Assembly (NCBI RefSeq): GCF_000935025.1
Contig: NZ_CP010836.1
Location: forward strand, 2,356,001-2,420,000
Direction: 5' to 3'
Length of the DNA: 64,000 nucleotides
DNA from: Sphingomonas hengshuiensis
Lineage (GTDB): Bacteria; Pseudomonadota; Alphaproteobacteria; Sphingomonadales; Sphingomonadaceae
Part shown: positions 16,627 to 26,311 of the stretch, one piece after another
Numbering within the stretch: the first letter of the stretch is position 1
Layout of the letters: each line of letters begins with the position of its first letter
Notes under the pieces: model-generated
Told to the model about the DNA's origin: nothing
The model's database searches: none
The model's input: only the letters and a program-made list of their open reading frames with translations
Program-made: the position numbers and the translations under genes

Positions 16627-18285
16627 CTATTGCGCAAAACGCTCCTGCCCGCCGACGATCGTCCGCAGCACCGATGCCGATTTGATCGCGTCCACCGGCG
16701 CAGTCAGCAGATTGGCGTCGATCACGGTCAGGTCGGCGGTATAGCCCGGCCTGATCCGCCCCAGCGTGTCGTCCTGGAACCCCGCATAGGCATTGTGCAC
16801 CGTATAGGCGGTAAGCGCCTGTTCGACCGTGGTCTTCTGGTCGGGCAGCCAGCCGGCGGGGTTCTTGCCGTCGATCGTCTCCCGCGTCACCGCGGCGTAG
16901 ATCCCCTCCATCGCGTCGAGCGGCCCCACCGGCCAGTCGGACCCGAACGTCACCGTCGCGCCGCTGTCGATCAGCGCGCGAAACGCATAGGTGCCGCGCA
17001 GCCGTTCGGCACCGATCCGCTCGACGGCCCAGCGCCCGTCGTCGATCGCGTGGAAGGGCTGGACCGATGCGATCACCTTCTGCGCCGCAAAGCGCGGGAT
17101 CGCCGCTGCCGACAGATGCTGGGCATGCTCGACGCGAAAGCGCCGATCACGCGCGCCATTCGCCCGCGTCACCGCGGCATACATATCGAGGACGTCGTCA
17201 TTGGCGAGGTCGCCGATCGCGTGCGTCGTCACGTGCAGCCCGGCCTTGTCCGCTCCGGTCACGAACGCGGTCAGGTCGCTCAGGCTGGTGACGCGCACCC
17301 CGCGCTGGTCGGGCGCGTCGCTATACGGCTCGCGGAACACCGCGGTGCGCGACCCCAGCGATCCGTCGGCCAGCGCCTTCACTCCGCCCCAGCGCACCCA
17401 TTCGTCGCCGCGCCCCTCGGCGGCGACGATCGCCGCCATCTTCTCCCAGTCGCGCAGCGGCACGAAGCAATAGAAGCGCAAGCCCGTCTCGCCTTTGCCC
17501 CGCAGGCTGCGCGCAGTCTCATAGGTCGTCCAGTCGAACGGCTCGGGCGTATGGACCTGGGTGAAGCCGCGGCGCAGCCCATGCGCGATCCCGTCGCGCA
17601 TCGTCGCCTCGCGCTCGGCCATGGTCGGCACGGGAAAGACGCGCTCGACCAGTGTCTTGGCATTGTCCTTCAGGATGCCGGTCGGCTCGCCCCTGACATC
17701 GCGCACGATCACGCCGCCGGCGATGTCGGGGGTGTCGCGGGTGATCCCCGCCCGCTTCAGCGCCGCGCTGTTGAGCAGATACATGTGCAGGTCGGTGCGC
17801 GGGATCGCGACCGGGGTGTCGCCGGTCGCCGCATCGATCCATCCGCGCGTCGGCAATTGCCCGCCCAGCCGCTGTTCGTCCCAGCTCCCTCCGAAGATCC
17901 ACTTGCCCGGCCGCGCCGCCGCCGCCTTGCCCAGCCGCGCCGCGAAATCGTCGATCGAGGTGGCGGAGAGCAGGTCGGGCTGCGACAGCGTCGCCGATCC
18001 GAGCATGAAATGCGTGTGGTTGTCGATGAACCCCGGCGTCACGAACGCGCCCTTCAGGTCGATCACCCTGGTCGCGCGCCCGGTCGCGGCCTTCACCGCC
18101 GCCGCCCCGACTGCGACGATCTGCTTGCCGACCAGCCCGATCGCATCGCTGCGCGGGTTTTGCGGGTCGCCGGTCCACACCACTGCGTTGACATAGGCGA
18201 TGTCGAGCACCCGCTCGACCGCAAGCGCGCGCCCGACCGAAACCCAGGCGAGCCCGCCCGCCAATAGCATCCGCCGATCGATCAT
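16627..18285 (-). CDS. Amidohydrolase family 3 protein, exported
   Basis: A 552-residue amidohydrolase of the same YtcJ-like family as the one at 3790-5538, but clearly diverged. The start is set by GGAGGA a few bases before the ATG at 18285. The N-terminus DRRMLLAGGLAW has a twin arginine before a hydrophobic stretch, so Tat export is plausible. Metal-site motifs: FIDNHTHFM (His 90 and 92), THAIGDLANDDVLDMYAAV, and GSDWPVGPLDAMEGIYAAV near the C-terminus. It ends just beside the palindromic element and is transcribed towards the cyclodeaminase. Two members of one family within 15 kb suggest complementary substrate ranges. Confidence 0.88.
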   Translation of the reverse strand: MIDRRMLLAGGLAWVSVGRALAVERVLDIAYVNAVVWTGDPQNPRSDAIGLVGKQIVAVGAAAVKAATGRATRVIDLKGAFVTPGFIDNHTHFMLGSATLSQPDLLSATSIDDFAARLGKAAAARPGKWIFGGSWDEQRLGGQLPTRGWIDAATGDTPVAIPRTDLHMYLLNSAALKRAGITRDTPDIAGGVIVRDVRGEPTGILKDNAKTLVERVFPVPTMAEREATMRDGIAHGLRRGFTQVHTPEPFDWTTYETARSLRGKGETGLRFYCFVPLRDWEKMAAIVAAEGRGDEWVRWGGVKALADGSLGSRTAVFREPYSDAPDQRGVRVTSLSDLTAFVTGADKAGLHVTTHAIGDLANDDVLDMYAAVTRANGARDRRFRVEHAQHLSAAAIPRFAAQKVIASVQPFHAIDDGRWAVERIGAERLRGTYAFRALIDSGATVTFGSDWPVGPLDAMEGIYAAVTRETIDGKNPAGWLPDQKTTVEQALTAYTVHNAYAGFQDDTLGRIRPGYTADLTVIDANLLTAPVDAIKSASVLRTIVGGQERFAQ

Positions 18286-18492
18286 TGCCGTTCCTCCAAC
18301 CATGCCCCAGTCTGGCAGAACCGCGCCCGCACTGGACCCGCCAGTTTGCGGAACCGCGCGGAGCCAAGCTGCGCGCGATTGGCCCTTCCCGATTCTGCGT
18401 GTTGGCGCTTGTGGCACCGGGGGCGGTGCTCGATCTCCTTGCGCCATGACAGCCAAATGCACAAACCGGCGCGGACCCGTGGACGCGGCACG

Positions 18493-19074
18493 ATGAGTTC
18501 CGCATTCGACCGCTTCGACGATTCCGACGTCCGCGATCTGATCGCGGAATATCCGCTGGCATGGGTCGTCGCGGTGGGCGGGCAGAGCCTGTTGCCGCTG
18601 CTCGGCGAAGTCGATGGCGACGGGCGGCTGACGCACCTGCTCGGGCATATGGGCCGCTCCAATCCGCTGTTCGCGCAATTGTCCGCCGATCCGCGCGCGA
18701 CGATCCTGTTCACCGGCCCCCAGGGCTATGTCTCGCCCGACCATGCCCAGCGGCGCAACTGGGGCCCGACCTGGAACTATGCCCAGCTCGCGATCACCGC
18801 CGAGATCGAATTCCTGCCGGACGAAGGCGACGCCGCGCTCGCCGCGCTGACCCTCGCGATGGAGGGCGATCGCTGGTCCGCCGCCGAACTCGGCCCGCGC
18901 TACACCGGCATGGCCGCCGCGATCATCGCGTTCCGCGCGCGCGTCACCGGGCTGACCGGGCGCTTCAAGCTGGGCCAGGACGAACCCGACGAGACCTTCT
19001 CCGCGATCCTCCGCACCCATCCCGACGCCGCGCTGGTCGCGTGGATGCGCCGCTTCGGAAAAGCGCGCGGCTGA
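18493..19074 (+). CDS. PaiB-like FMN-binding protein
   Basis: A 193-residue protein of the PaiB/FMN-binding split-barrel family. It shows DLIAEYPLAWVVAVGG, then LLGHMGRSNPLFAQLSADPRATILFTGPQGYVSPDH, and the typical tail RFKLGQDEPDETF (family RFKLSQN-like). PaiB proteins were described as regulators of protease and sporulation genes in Bacillus; in proteobacteria their role is unclear. The ATG at 18493 gives a family-like start; one at 18457 would add 12 residues. It is divergent from the amidohydrolase, separated by 207 bp without other recognisable features. Confidence 0.85.
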   Translation: MSSAFDRFDDSDVRDLIAEYPLAWVVAVGGQSLLPLLGEVDGDGRLTHLLGHMGRSNPLFAQLSADPRATILFTGPQGYVSPDHAQRRNWGPTWNYAQLAITAEIEFLPDEGDAALAALTLAMEGDRWSAAELGPRYTGMAAAIIAFRARVTGLTGRFKLGQDEPDETFSAILRTHPDAALVAWMRRFGKARG

Positions 19075-19110
19075 TCCTGCCGAGGGTAATGGCGTCGGAA
19101 TCAAGCGGTC

Positions 19111-19317
19111 CCCTCCCTGCAAGGGGGGCGGGGGTATCGCATATGGAGCGGGGGGCGCTTTTCCCACTTCCCGTCATGCTGAACTTGTTTCAGCATCCAG
19201 CCCTCCGCCCGCATTTCCGTCGCTTGTTGCGCCTTGGATGCTGAAACAAGTTCAGCATGACGGCGATAATAGAGGGCATACGCCTCCAAATGCGATTGCC
19301 TTGGCAAGGGAGGGAAG
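19111..19317. repeat. Palindromic element with a perfect 28-bp inverted repeat
   Basis: Gene-free DNA before the MocR gene. At its heart 19172-19199 and 19235-19262 are perfect 28-base inverted copies (both contain TGAACTTGTTTCAGCATCC or its complement) around a 35-base loop. They are enclosed by inverted ATCGCAT-type ends at 19136-19146 and 19286-19296, and outside these by CCCTCCCT/AGGGAGGG. It would form a long stem-loop in RNA and resembles dispersed alphaproteobacterial palindromes. The remaining bases up to 19434 hold only the leader of the next gene. Confidence 0.75.
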
Positions 19318-19434
19318 AACCGAGCAGGGACCTGCAACGTCCATCCGCAATCGCCCAGCCGATCCCCACCGCCCTCTTTGCACGCGCGCCTTGGCCCCCT
19401 ATGGAAGCCGCTTAACGGCAAGGATAGCGGGCCA

Positions 19435-20925
19435 ATGCTGCGACCCTGGAAGATCACGCTGGGCCGGATCGATCCGGCGCTGAAGACGCCGCTCTATCTC
19501 CAGATCGTCCGCGCGATCATCCATGAGATCGAGCGCGGGCGCCTGCCCCCGCACGCCTTCCTGCCGAGCAGCCGCGAACTCGCCGCGATCCTCGGCGTCA
19601 ACCGCAAGACCGTGGTCGTCGCCTATGAGGATCTGATCGCCCAGGGCTGGCTGACGTCGGAGGGGACGCGCGGCACCGTCGTCGCGGCGTTGCTTGCCGG
19701 CACCCGCAAGCCGCCGGTCCCCACCGCGCTGCCCAGCGGCACGACCGAGCCCGAATATCGCTTCCGCACGCCGCCCGCGCGCCCGCTCGCGCTGCCGGGG
19801 GGAAAGGGGCTGAAGCTCGACGAGGGCGCACCCGATGGTCGGCTGTTTCCCGCCGACATCTTGTCGCGCGCCTATCGCACCGCGATCCAGCGCGCGAGCC
19901 GCGAGAACCGGCTGCAATATCGCGATCCGCGCGGCTCCCCCCGGCTTCGCGAGGCGATTGCGGCGATGCTGCGCGGCGAGCGCGGGCTCGCGGTCACTGC
20001 CGAGGATATCTGCATCACCCGCGGCAGCCAGCACGGCATCTATCTCGCCGCGCGCACTTTGCTGTCGCCGGGCGACGCCGTGCTGGTCGAGGCGCTGACC
20101 TATGAACCCGCGGTCGCCGCCTTCACCGATCTGGGCGCGAAGGTGATCCCCGTCGGTCTCGACGCGCTCGGCGCCGATGTCGACGCGATCGAGCGCGCCT
20201 GCCGCACGCACCGCGTCCGCGCGATCTTCCTCACGCCGCACCATCAATTCCCGACGACGGTGGCGCTGCGGCCCGAACGCCGGCTGCGCGTGCTCGAACT
20301 CGCGCGGCAATTCGGCTTTGCGGTGATCGAGGATGATTACGACCATGAATATCATTTCGAATCGCAACCGCTGCTGCCGATGGCAAGCTATGCGCCGGGG
20401 CGCGTCCTCTATGTCGGCTCGCTGTCGAAGCTGCTGCTGCCCGCGCTCCGCATCGGCTATATCGCCGCCCCCCGCGCCTTTATCGACGCCGTCGCGCATG
20501 GCGTGTCGCTGATCGACGGCATGGGCAATACTCTGACCGAGGACGCCGCCGCGGATCTGATCGAGGAGGGCGAATTGCGCCGCCATGCGCGGCGCTCGAC
20601 GCAGATCTACGCGGCGCGGCGCCGCGCGTTCGACGCGACGCTGGCGGCGACGTTCGGCGACGCGATCCGCTATCGCGTCCCCGATGGCGGGCTCGCCTTC
20701 TGGGTCCAGTTCGCGGATCGCGCGGTGCTCGAGCGGATCGAGCGGTGCGCGCCCGATCACGGCCTGCGCCTCGCCTGCTCGGAATCCTTCGCGACGACCG
20801 AGGACGCGCCGCGCGGACTGCGCCTCGGCTTCGCCAGCCTGACCGAGGCGGAAGCGGCGCGCGCGCTCACCTCGCTGGCAGCGGCAGGAGGAATTGCGGC
20901 GGGCTTGGTCCCCTCGGCATCCTGA
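19435..20925 (+). CDS. MocR-type regulator (GntR HTH fused to aminotransferase domain)
   Basis: A 496-residue MocR/PdxR-type regulator. A GntR winged helix occupies roughly residues 15-80 (YLQIVRAIIHEIERGRLPPHAFLPSSRELA...). A fold-type I aminotransferase domain follows, with LQYRDPRGSPRLREAIAAMLRGERG, a PLP-aspartate region VIEDDYDHEYHF and the PLP lysine in VGSLSKLLLPALRIGYI (about Lys 332). MocR proteins use PLP as an effector ligand and control vitamin B6, taurine, GABA or transport genes, often next to their own gene. The TonB receptor starting 147 bp downstream on the same strand is the obvious candidate target. The ATG at 19435 is chosen because the family N-terminus starts there. Confidence 0.92.
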   Translation: MLRPWKITLGRIDPALKTPLYLQIVRAIIHEIERGRLPPHAFLPSSRELAAILGVNRKTVVVAYEDLIAQGWLTSEGTRGTVVAALLAGTRKPPVPTALPSGTTEPEYRFRTPPARPLALPGGKGLKLDEGAPDGRLFPADILSRAYRTAIQRASRENRLQYRDPRGSPRLREAIAAMLRGERGLAVTAEDICITRGSQHGIYLAARTLLSPGDAVLVEALTYEPAVAAFTDLGAKVIPVGLDALGADVDAIERACRTHRVRAIFLTPHHQFPTTVALRPERRLRVLELARQFGFAVIEDDYDHEYHFESQPLLPMASYAPGRVLYVGSLSKLLLPALRIGYIAAPRAFIDAVAHGVSLIDGMGNTLTEDAAADLIEEGELRRHARRSTQIYAARRRAFDATLAATFGDAIRYRVPDGGLAFWVQFADRAVLERIERCAPDHGLRLACSESFATTEDAPRGLRLGFASLTEAEAARALTSLAAAGGIAAGLVPSAS

Positions 20926-20984
20926 TGCTGGATGTTTTGGCGACCCCAATCTGGCCGGACGTTACGGTTCGGAGACGATCCCGA

Positions 20985-21000
20985 CGACCGTAAACGGTCG
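20985..21000. promoter_or_regulatory. 16-bp palindrome upstream of TonB receptor
   Basis: CGACCGT-AA-ACGGTCG is a perfect inverted repeat located 72 bp before the receptor start and 60 bp after the MocR gene. A further ACGGT-containing stretch lies just upstream. It could be an operator for the adjacent MocR protein; that is a positional inference only. Confidence 0.4.
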
Positions 21001-21072
21001 CGGGCGTCCGGGGGAGGCAGGGATATTCGCGAACGGCGCCCGCGCACCGATTCGCTAAAAGGGGGACGCGGC

Positions 21073-23319
21073 ATGGTTCGACATTTTCTCGGCACGACGG
21101 CGCTGGCAGGCGCCACGCTTCTGGCGCTCGGCGCGCCGCCGGCCTGGGCGCAGGACGCTACCACCGCTGCCGAGCCCGTCTCCAGCGGCGCGGACGACAT
21201 CGTCGTGACTGCCAACAAGCGGCGCGAAAACCTGCGCGACGTCGCGATGCCGATCAGCGCGGTGACCGGCGAACAGCTCGCCAAAGCCAATGCCAACAGC
21301 CTGTCCGACTATATCGTCCGGCTGCCGGGCGTGGTGTTCAACGACTATCAGCCCGGCGTCTCCGAAGTCGTGATCCGCGGCATCGCGGCGACGACCTATC
21401 ACGAACAGGGCCAGACCACGGTCGGCTATTATCTGAACGACATCCCGCTCGTCGAACCCGGCTTCCCGATCGGCATCCCCGATGTCGACACCTTCGACCT
21501 CGACCGCGTCGAGGTGTTGCGCGGGCCGCAGGGGACGTTGTTCGGCTCCTCGACGCTGGGCGGGCTGGTCAATTACGTCGTCAAGACCGCCGACCCGACC
21601 AGGATCGAAGCCGCGGGCCAGGGGCTGGTCAGCTCGACCGGCAATTCGGGCGGCGACGTCAACTATGCTGCAAAGCTGATGGTCAACGTGCCGATCATCC
21701 AGGACAAGCTCGCGGTGCGGCTGATGGCGCTGCAACGCTATGACGCGGGGTTCCTCGACAATGTCGGGACCGGCGACGAGGGCAGCAATGATTTCCGCAC
21801 GCGCGGCCTGCGCGGCTCGATCGCCTTCACGCCTCTGGAGGGGACCAAGCTCACCTATCTGGCGGTCTATCAGGAGACCAGGCTCTCCGATCAGACCTAT
21901 CTGACCTCGCCGACCGCGCTCGAACGGGTATCGGCGCGCAAGGAGCCGCAGGAGACCAGCTTCCAGCTCCATTCGCTGCGGCTCGACCAGGAGCTCGGCT
22001 TTGCGAACCTGACCGTGTTCGGCTCGGTCAACGAGAAGAAGAACACCACGGTCTTCTCCTATCCCTATGCCTATGTCACCGGCGTCACCACCGGCGCCGC
22101 CGCGGCCTATTCGCTCGGCGACGCGAACGCCAATATCAAGCAGGTCGAGGCGCGGCTGGCGTCGTCGGGCACCGGCCCGTTCCGCTGGCTGATCGGCGCG
22201 AGCTACATGTCGGCCAAGAAGTTCAGCTACGACCAGATTTTCCAGCAGGGCGCGGCGGCGTTCATCAATGCCAACCCCGCGCTGTTCGGCGGCTATAGCG
22301 GCACGCAGCTCACCCCCGGCGACCGGCTCTACGGCTATGTCTCCGATACGCTCAACAAGGATCTCGGCGTGTTCGGCGAGCTGTCGTGGCGCCCCGTCGA
22401 CCAGTTCGAGATCACCGTCGGCGGCCGCTATTACGACACCCAGGCAAAGGCGACCGTCACCAACCAGGCGGGCGCGCTGGGCGGCTATCCGGGCGGCTAC
22501 ACGCCGATCGGCTCGTCGGGCAGCGTCGATCGCAAGGAAGACGGTTTCACGCCCAAGGCGACGCTCTCGTTCCGCCCCGCCCCCGGATTCCTGGCGTATA
22601 TGACCTATTCGAAGGGGTTCCGCGTCGGCGGGATCAATCCCAATGCCGGGCTGCTCGCCTCGATCCCCGCCGCCTATGACAGCGATACCGTGGACAATTA
22701 CGAAGCCGGGGTGAAGTTCGGGCTGTTCGGCAACCGCGTGCTGATCGATGCGACGGTGTTCTCGATCGACTGGAAGGACATCCAGGCGCGGCTGTTCGGC
22801 CCCGCCCCGTCTTATTATTCCTATGTCACCAATGCCGGCAGCGCGAATATCGGCGGGGTCGAGTTTGCGGGCACGGTCAAGCTCACTCGCGCGCTGACCT
22901 TCAGCTCGAACGTGACCTATCAGGATGCGCAGCTCACCGCGTTCCTGCCCGATACCTTTGCGGCGAATGGCGGCTATGCCTCGGGCACCACGCTGCCCGG
23001 TTCGTCGCGATGGTCGGTCGCGAACAACCTCGTGCTCGACTTGCCCGACATGGCACTGGCACCGACCGTCGAGGTTGCGCATCGCTATATCTCGTCGGCC
23101 CCCGTCGCGTTCGGCAACCCCAACACCCGCGGCGATTTCAGCCAGTTCGACGCGCGCGCCTCGGTAACGCTGATGGAAAAGGTCCGCCTCCTCGCCTTCG
23201 TCAACAACATATTCGACAAACGCGGCATCCTAAACGCCCCCTTCACCGATCAGGCGGCGCCGGCCTATTCGATCATCCGGCCGCGGACCTATGGCGTGCG
23301 CCTGGACGTCGGCTTCTAG
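21073..23319 (+). CDS. TonB-dependent receptor (no siderophore signature)
   Basis: A 748-residue outer-membrane receptor of the large sphingomonad TonB family. The signal peptide ends PPAWAQ|D at about residue 27, a TonB-box-like DDIVVTA lies at 41-47, and the plug has LRDVAMPISAVTGEQL and LDRVEVLRGPQGTLFGSSTLGGLVNYV. The C-terminus RTYGVRLDVGF ends in phenylalanine. Receptors of this type (RGPQGTLFG) carry diverse organic ligands. The secreted S9 peptidase begins 64 bp downstream on the same strand, so uptake of peptides or amide-bearing compounds is a fair guess. Regulation by the upstream MocR protein is plausible. Confidence 0.92.
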   Translation: MVRHFLGTTALAGATLLALGAPPAWAQDATTAAEPVSSGADDIVVTANKRRENLRDVAMPISAVTGEQLAKANANSLSDYIVRLPGVVFNDYQPGVSEVVIRGIAATTYHEQGQTTVGYYLNDIPLVEPGFPIGIPDVDTFDLDRVEVLRGPQGTLFGSSTLGGLVNYVVKTADPTRIEAAGQGLVSSTGNSGGDVNYAAKLMVNVPIIQDKLAVRLMALQRYDAGFLDNVGTGDEGSNDFRTRGLRGSIAFTPLEGTKLTYLAVYQETRLSDQTYLTSPTALERVSARKEPQETSFQLHSLRLDQELGFANLTVFGSVNEKKNTTVFSYPYAYVTGVTTGAAAAYSLGDANANIKQVEARLASSGTGPFRWLIGASYMSAKKFSYDQIFQQGAAAFINANPALFGGYSGTQLTPGDRLYGYVSDTLNKDLGVFGELSWRPVDQFEITVGGRYYDTQAKATVTNQAGALGGYPGGYTPIGSSGSVDRKEDGFTPKATLSFRPAPGFLAYMTYSKGFRVGGINPNAGLLASIPAAYDSDTVDNYEAGVKFGLFGNRVLIDATVFSIDWKDIQARLFGPAPSYYSYVTNAGSANIGGVEFAGTVKLTRALTFSSNVTYQDAQLTAFLPDTFAANGGYASGTTLPGSSRWSVANNLVLDLPDMALAPTVEVAHRYISSAPVAFGNPNTRGDFSQFDARASVTLMEKVRLLAFVNNIFDKRGILNAPFTDQAAPAYSIIRPRTYGVRLDVGF

Positions 23320-23383
23320 GCCGCATCGGGCCGGCGGGATATCGGTCCCGCCGGTCGTGCCTCAACAGCAACAGGACCGACAC

Positions 23384-25441
23384 ATGGCGCACGCGCATCG
23401 CACGCTCGCACTTCTCGCTCTGGCCGCAGCGTTGCTGCCGCCCGCCGCCGCGCAGACCCGCGAGCCCCAGCCCGCGCCCGTCGCCGCGGATGCCGGCGGC
23501 CCCGTCACCCCCGCCGACATCATGGCGCTGCGCGACATGCGCGACGTCGAGATTTCGCCCGACGGCAGGACCATCCTGTTCACCGTCCAGGCGCAGATGG
23601 CGACCTTCACTCCCGACCAGCGCACGATCTGGAGCGTCCCCGCCGACGGCAGCGCCCCCGCGCGCCGCTTCATCACCAGCGCGGGGGCCGACGACAGCCC
23701 GCGCTGGTCGCCCGACGGCCGCGCGATCGCCTTCGTGTCCGACCGCAAGAACCCGCTCGCCGGCACCGCCCCCACCGGGCTGACCTTCACCTCGGACCTC
23801 GACCCCGCCGATCGCGCCCCCGTCGCCCCCCGGCAGCTATGGCGTATCGCGCGCGACGGCGGCGAGGCGGTGCCGCTCACCGCGCTACCCGGCGATATCG
23901 GCGCCTTCGCCTGGTCGCCCGACGGCACCCGGATCGCCTTTCTCAGCGCCGATCCCGATACCGCCGCCGAGCGCGCCGATGCAGCCGCCAAGCGCGACTG
24001 GGTGGAGATGGACCGGACGCGCCACGTCACGCGCCTCTGGCTGCTCGACCTCGCGACCAACAGCGCGCGGCGCATCTCGCCCGCATCGGTCAACGTCACC
24101 GATTTCAGCTGGTCCCCCGATGGCAAGCGCATGGCGGTGCGCCTCGTCGATACGACCACGATCAACGACTATCTCTATTTTGGCCGCATCGCGCTGCTCG
24201 ATCTCGCCACCGGCACGATCGGCAAGACGCTGATCGAGCACGCAACCGAGGCGCCAATCTGGTCCCCCGACGGCACCGCGCTGGTCGGCGAAGTGATCCG
24301 CACCCCCGGCTTTATCGGCCTCGGCGTGCGGCTCTATGACGTCGGGGCCGATAGGCTGACCGCGCTCGCCGACGATCATCCCGGCCTGCTCACCCATCTG
24401 CGCTGGGCGCCGGACGGGCGGTCGATCCTCGCGCTGTCGTTCGAACAGACCCGCTCGAAACTGGTACGGATCGCGCGCGACGGGCGTGTGACCCGGCTCG
24501 CCGATCTCGACGGCGAGGCGTCCGACCTCACCCTCAGCCGCGACGGTCGCGGCATCGCGGTCGCGCTGTCGAGCCCCGATCGCCCCGCCGAAGTCTGGGC
24601 GATCGACGGCACCCGCGCCCGCCCGGTCACGACGATCAACCCGCAAGTGGCCGGATGGAAGCTCGGCCAGGTCCGCCAGCTCTCCTGGACCAACAGCAAG
24701 GATGGCCGGCCCGTCTATGGCGTGCTCGTCACCCCGCCGGGCCATGTCGCGGGAACCCCGATCAAGACCGTGGTGCAGATCCATGGCGGCCCCGAATGGG
24801 CGTGGTGGTCGGGCTGGCTCGGCAGCTGGCACGAATGGGCGCAGATGCTCGCGACGCATGGCTATGCCGTGCTGCTCCCCAATCCGCGCGGCTCGGACGG
24901 ACAGGGCACCGATTTTGCGCGCGCAATCGGCAACGACTGGGGCGGGATGGATTATCAGGACGTGCTCGACGGCGTCGACATGCTCGTCGCGCAAAAGATC
25001 GCGGACCCCGCGCGGCTGGGGATTGGCGGGTGGAGCTATGGCGGCTTCATGGCGGCCTGGGCCGTGACGCAGGGCGATCGGTTCAAGGCGGCAGTGGTCG
25101 GCGCCGCGCCGGCCAACATGACCGCGATGGCGCGGATCACCGACACTCCCGAATTTCCCACCGGCTATTTCGGCGAACCGTCCGCGCATCTCGCCGACCT
25201 CGACAAGGTGTCGTCGATCCGCGCGCTCGATCGGGTCCACACCCCGGTCCTCGTGCTCCACGGCGAACAGGATACGCGAGTGCCCTTCACGCTGGGCCTC
25301 GAATATTATCGCGGGCTCAAACTGCTCGGCAAGCCGGTCGAGATGGTCCGCTATCCGCGCGAGCCGCACTGGTTCCGCGAACCCGAGCACCAGGCCGATA
25401 TCCAGCGCCGCGTGCTCGCCTGGTTCGACGCACACCTCTGA
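23384..25441 (+). CDS. S9 family peptidase (acylaminoacyl/prolyl oligopeptidase type)
   Basis: A 685-residue serine peptidase with a cleavable signal peptide (LLALAAALLPPAAAQ). The first two thirds are a WD40-like/PD40 beta propeller with repeats such as SPDGRTILF, SPDGRAIAF and SPDGTRIAF. The C-terminal alpha/beta hydrolase domain has the nucleophile GGWSYGGFMA (Ser 551), the acid in GEQDTRVPF (Asp 630) and the base in EPHWFREPEHQ (His 662), all intact. Family members remove dipeptides or acylated residues from short peptides. The start is supported by an AGGA site and the signal peptide. It probably shares a transcript with the TonB receptor upstream, forming a periplasmic peptide-processing pair. 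Confidence 0.93.
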   Translation: MAHAHRTLALLALAAALLPPAAAQTREPQPAPVAADAGGPVTPADIMALRDMRDVEISPDGRTILFTVQAQMATFTPDQRTIWSVPADGSAPARRFITSAGADDSPRWSPDGRAIAFVSDRKNPLAGTAPTGLTFTSDLDPADRAPVAPRQLWRIARDGGEAVPLTALPGDIGAFAWSPDGTRIAFLSADPDTAAERADAAAKRDWVEMDRTRHVTRLWLLDLATNSARRISPASVNVTDFSWSPDGKRMAVRLVDTTTINDYLYFGRIALLDLATGTIGKTLIEHATEAPIWSPDGTALVGEVIRTPGFIGLGVRLYDVGADRLTALADDHPGLLTHLRWAPDGRSILALSFEQTRSKLVRIARDGRVTRLADLDGEASDLTLSRDGRGIAVALSSPDRPAEVWAIDGTRARPVTTINPQVAGWKLGQVRQLSWTNSKDGRPVYGVLVTPPGHVAGTPIKTVVQIHGGPEWAWWSGWLGSWHEWAQMLATHGYAVLLPNPRGSDGQGTDFARAIGNDWGGMDYQDVLDGVDMLVAQKIADPARLGIGGWSYGGFMAAWAVTQGDRFKAAVVGAAPANMTAMARITDTPEFPTGYFGEPSAHLADLDKVSSIRALDRVHTPVLVLHGEQDTRVPFTLGLEYYRGLKLLGKPVEMVRYPREPHWFREPEHQADIQRRVLAWFDAHL

Positions 25442-25532
25442 CGCGCGACGCCCGCCCCGGCATCTTCCCACGCGCCCGTCGCGGTGGCATAGGCCCGGCC
25501 TCGCCCTTCCGCTCCCGCCTTCCGGAGACCGC

Positions 25533-26111
25533 ATGTTCCGCGCACTTTACGACTGGGTCCTGCGCATGGCGCATCATCGCCACGCCCTGCGCACGCTGGC
25601 CGTGGTCTCGTTTGCGGAGAGCAGCTTCTTCCCGATCCCGCCCGACGCGATGGTCATCCCGATGGTCATCGCGCGCCGTGACCAGGCGTTTCTGATCGCC
25701 GGCATTTGCACCGTCTTCTCGGTGCTGGGCGGCATGTTCGGCTATGCGATCGGCTATTTCCTGCTCGAAAGCGTCGGTGCCTGGGTGATCGAACTCTATC
25801 ACATGCAGGACAAGATCGGGCAGTTCCAGACGATGTACGGCGAATATGGCGCCGCGATCATCCTGCTGAAGGGGCTCACCCCCATCCCGTTCAAGCTAGT
25901 GACGATCGCCAGCGGGATCGCGCACTTCAATTTCCCGCTGTTCGTCCTGCTCGCGACGATCACCCGCGGTTTCCGCTTCTTCCTCATCGCCGCGCTGCTC
26001 AAGCGCTTCGGCGCGCCGGTCCAGGCGTTCATCGAGGAGCGGCTGAACCTCTTCGCCTGGGGCTTCCTGATCCTCGTCGTCGGCGGTTTCGTGGCGGTCG
26101 CGTACCTCTGA
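25533..26111 (+). CDS. YqaA/DedA-type VTT-domain membrane protein
   Basis: A 192-residue inner-membrane protein with a VTT (DedA-like) domain: SFAESSFFPIPPDAMVIPMVIAR near the N-terminus and the loop GLTPIPFKLVTIASGIAHF in the second half, with four to five hydrophobic segments. DedA-family proteins include lipid scramblases and proteins needed for envelope homeostasis; the YqaA branch is less studied. The gene is preceded by GGAGA and follows the peptidase by 91 bp on the same strand. It is the last gene before the secE promoter. Confidence 0.85.
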   Translation: MFRALYDWVLRMAHHRHALRTLAVVSFAESSFFPIPPDAMVIPMVIARRDQAFLIAGICTVFSVLGGMFGYAIGYFLLESVGAWVIELYHMQDKIGQFQTMYGEYGAAIILLKGLTPIPFKLVTIASGIAHFNFPLFVLLATITRGFRFFLIAALLKRFGAPVQAFIEERLNLFAWGFLILVVGGFVAVAYL

Positions 26112-26121
26112 CGCATCCTCT

Positions 26122-26216
26122 GGGCTGACGAAAGTCAGGATCCATTCTTCCTCCGCACCGGCGCCTGACCCTCCGCCGGAATATGGAATGGATACCCGCG
26201 TTCGCTGGCATGACGC
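26122..26216. repeat. Dispersed intergenic palindrome (partial)
   Basis: The stretch between the DedA-like gene and secE. It starts with a 22-base block at 26126-26147 that recurs exactly at 31990-32011, and ends with a diverged inverted partner (GAATGGATACCC ... GCATGACG). This is a worn member of the common alphaproteobacterial palindromes. The rest of the 310-bp gene-free stretch holds the secE promoter. Confidence 0.6.
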
Positions 26217-26282
26217 GGTCGCGCGCATCCCTCCCGAAACGGCGCGAGAGGCGCCATTCGCGCCACCGCCGCAACACCCGCC

Positions 26283-26311
26283 TTGCAACGCCGCCCATGT
26301 GGCGCTAGATA
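26283..26311 (+). promoter_or_regulatory. Promoter of secE-nusG
   Basis: TTGCAA and TAGATA boxes are separated by exactly 17 bases, about 110 bp before the secE start. This is a good fit to a housekeeping sigma-factor promoter and is the only clear one in the gap. No tRNA-Trp gene, a frequent neighbour of secE, is present. Confidence 0.65.

Noticed and set aside
16375..19317. CRISPR array suspected from repeated CCCTCTCCC and palindromic units
   Set aside because: Units are inverted and not direct, spacing is irregular, there are no unique spacers of constant length and no cas genes.
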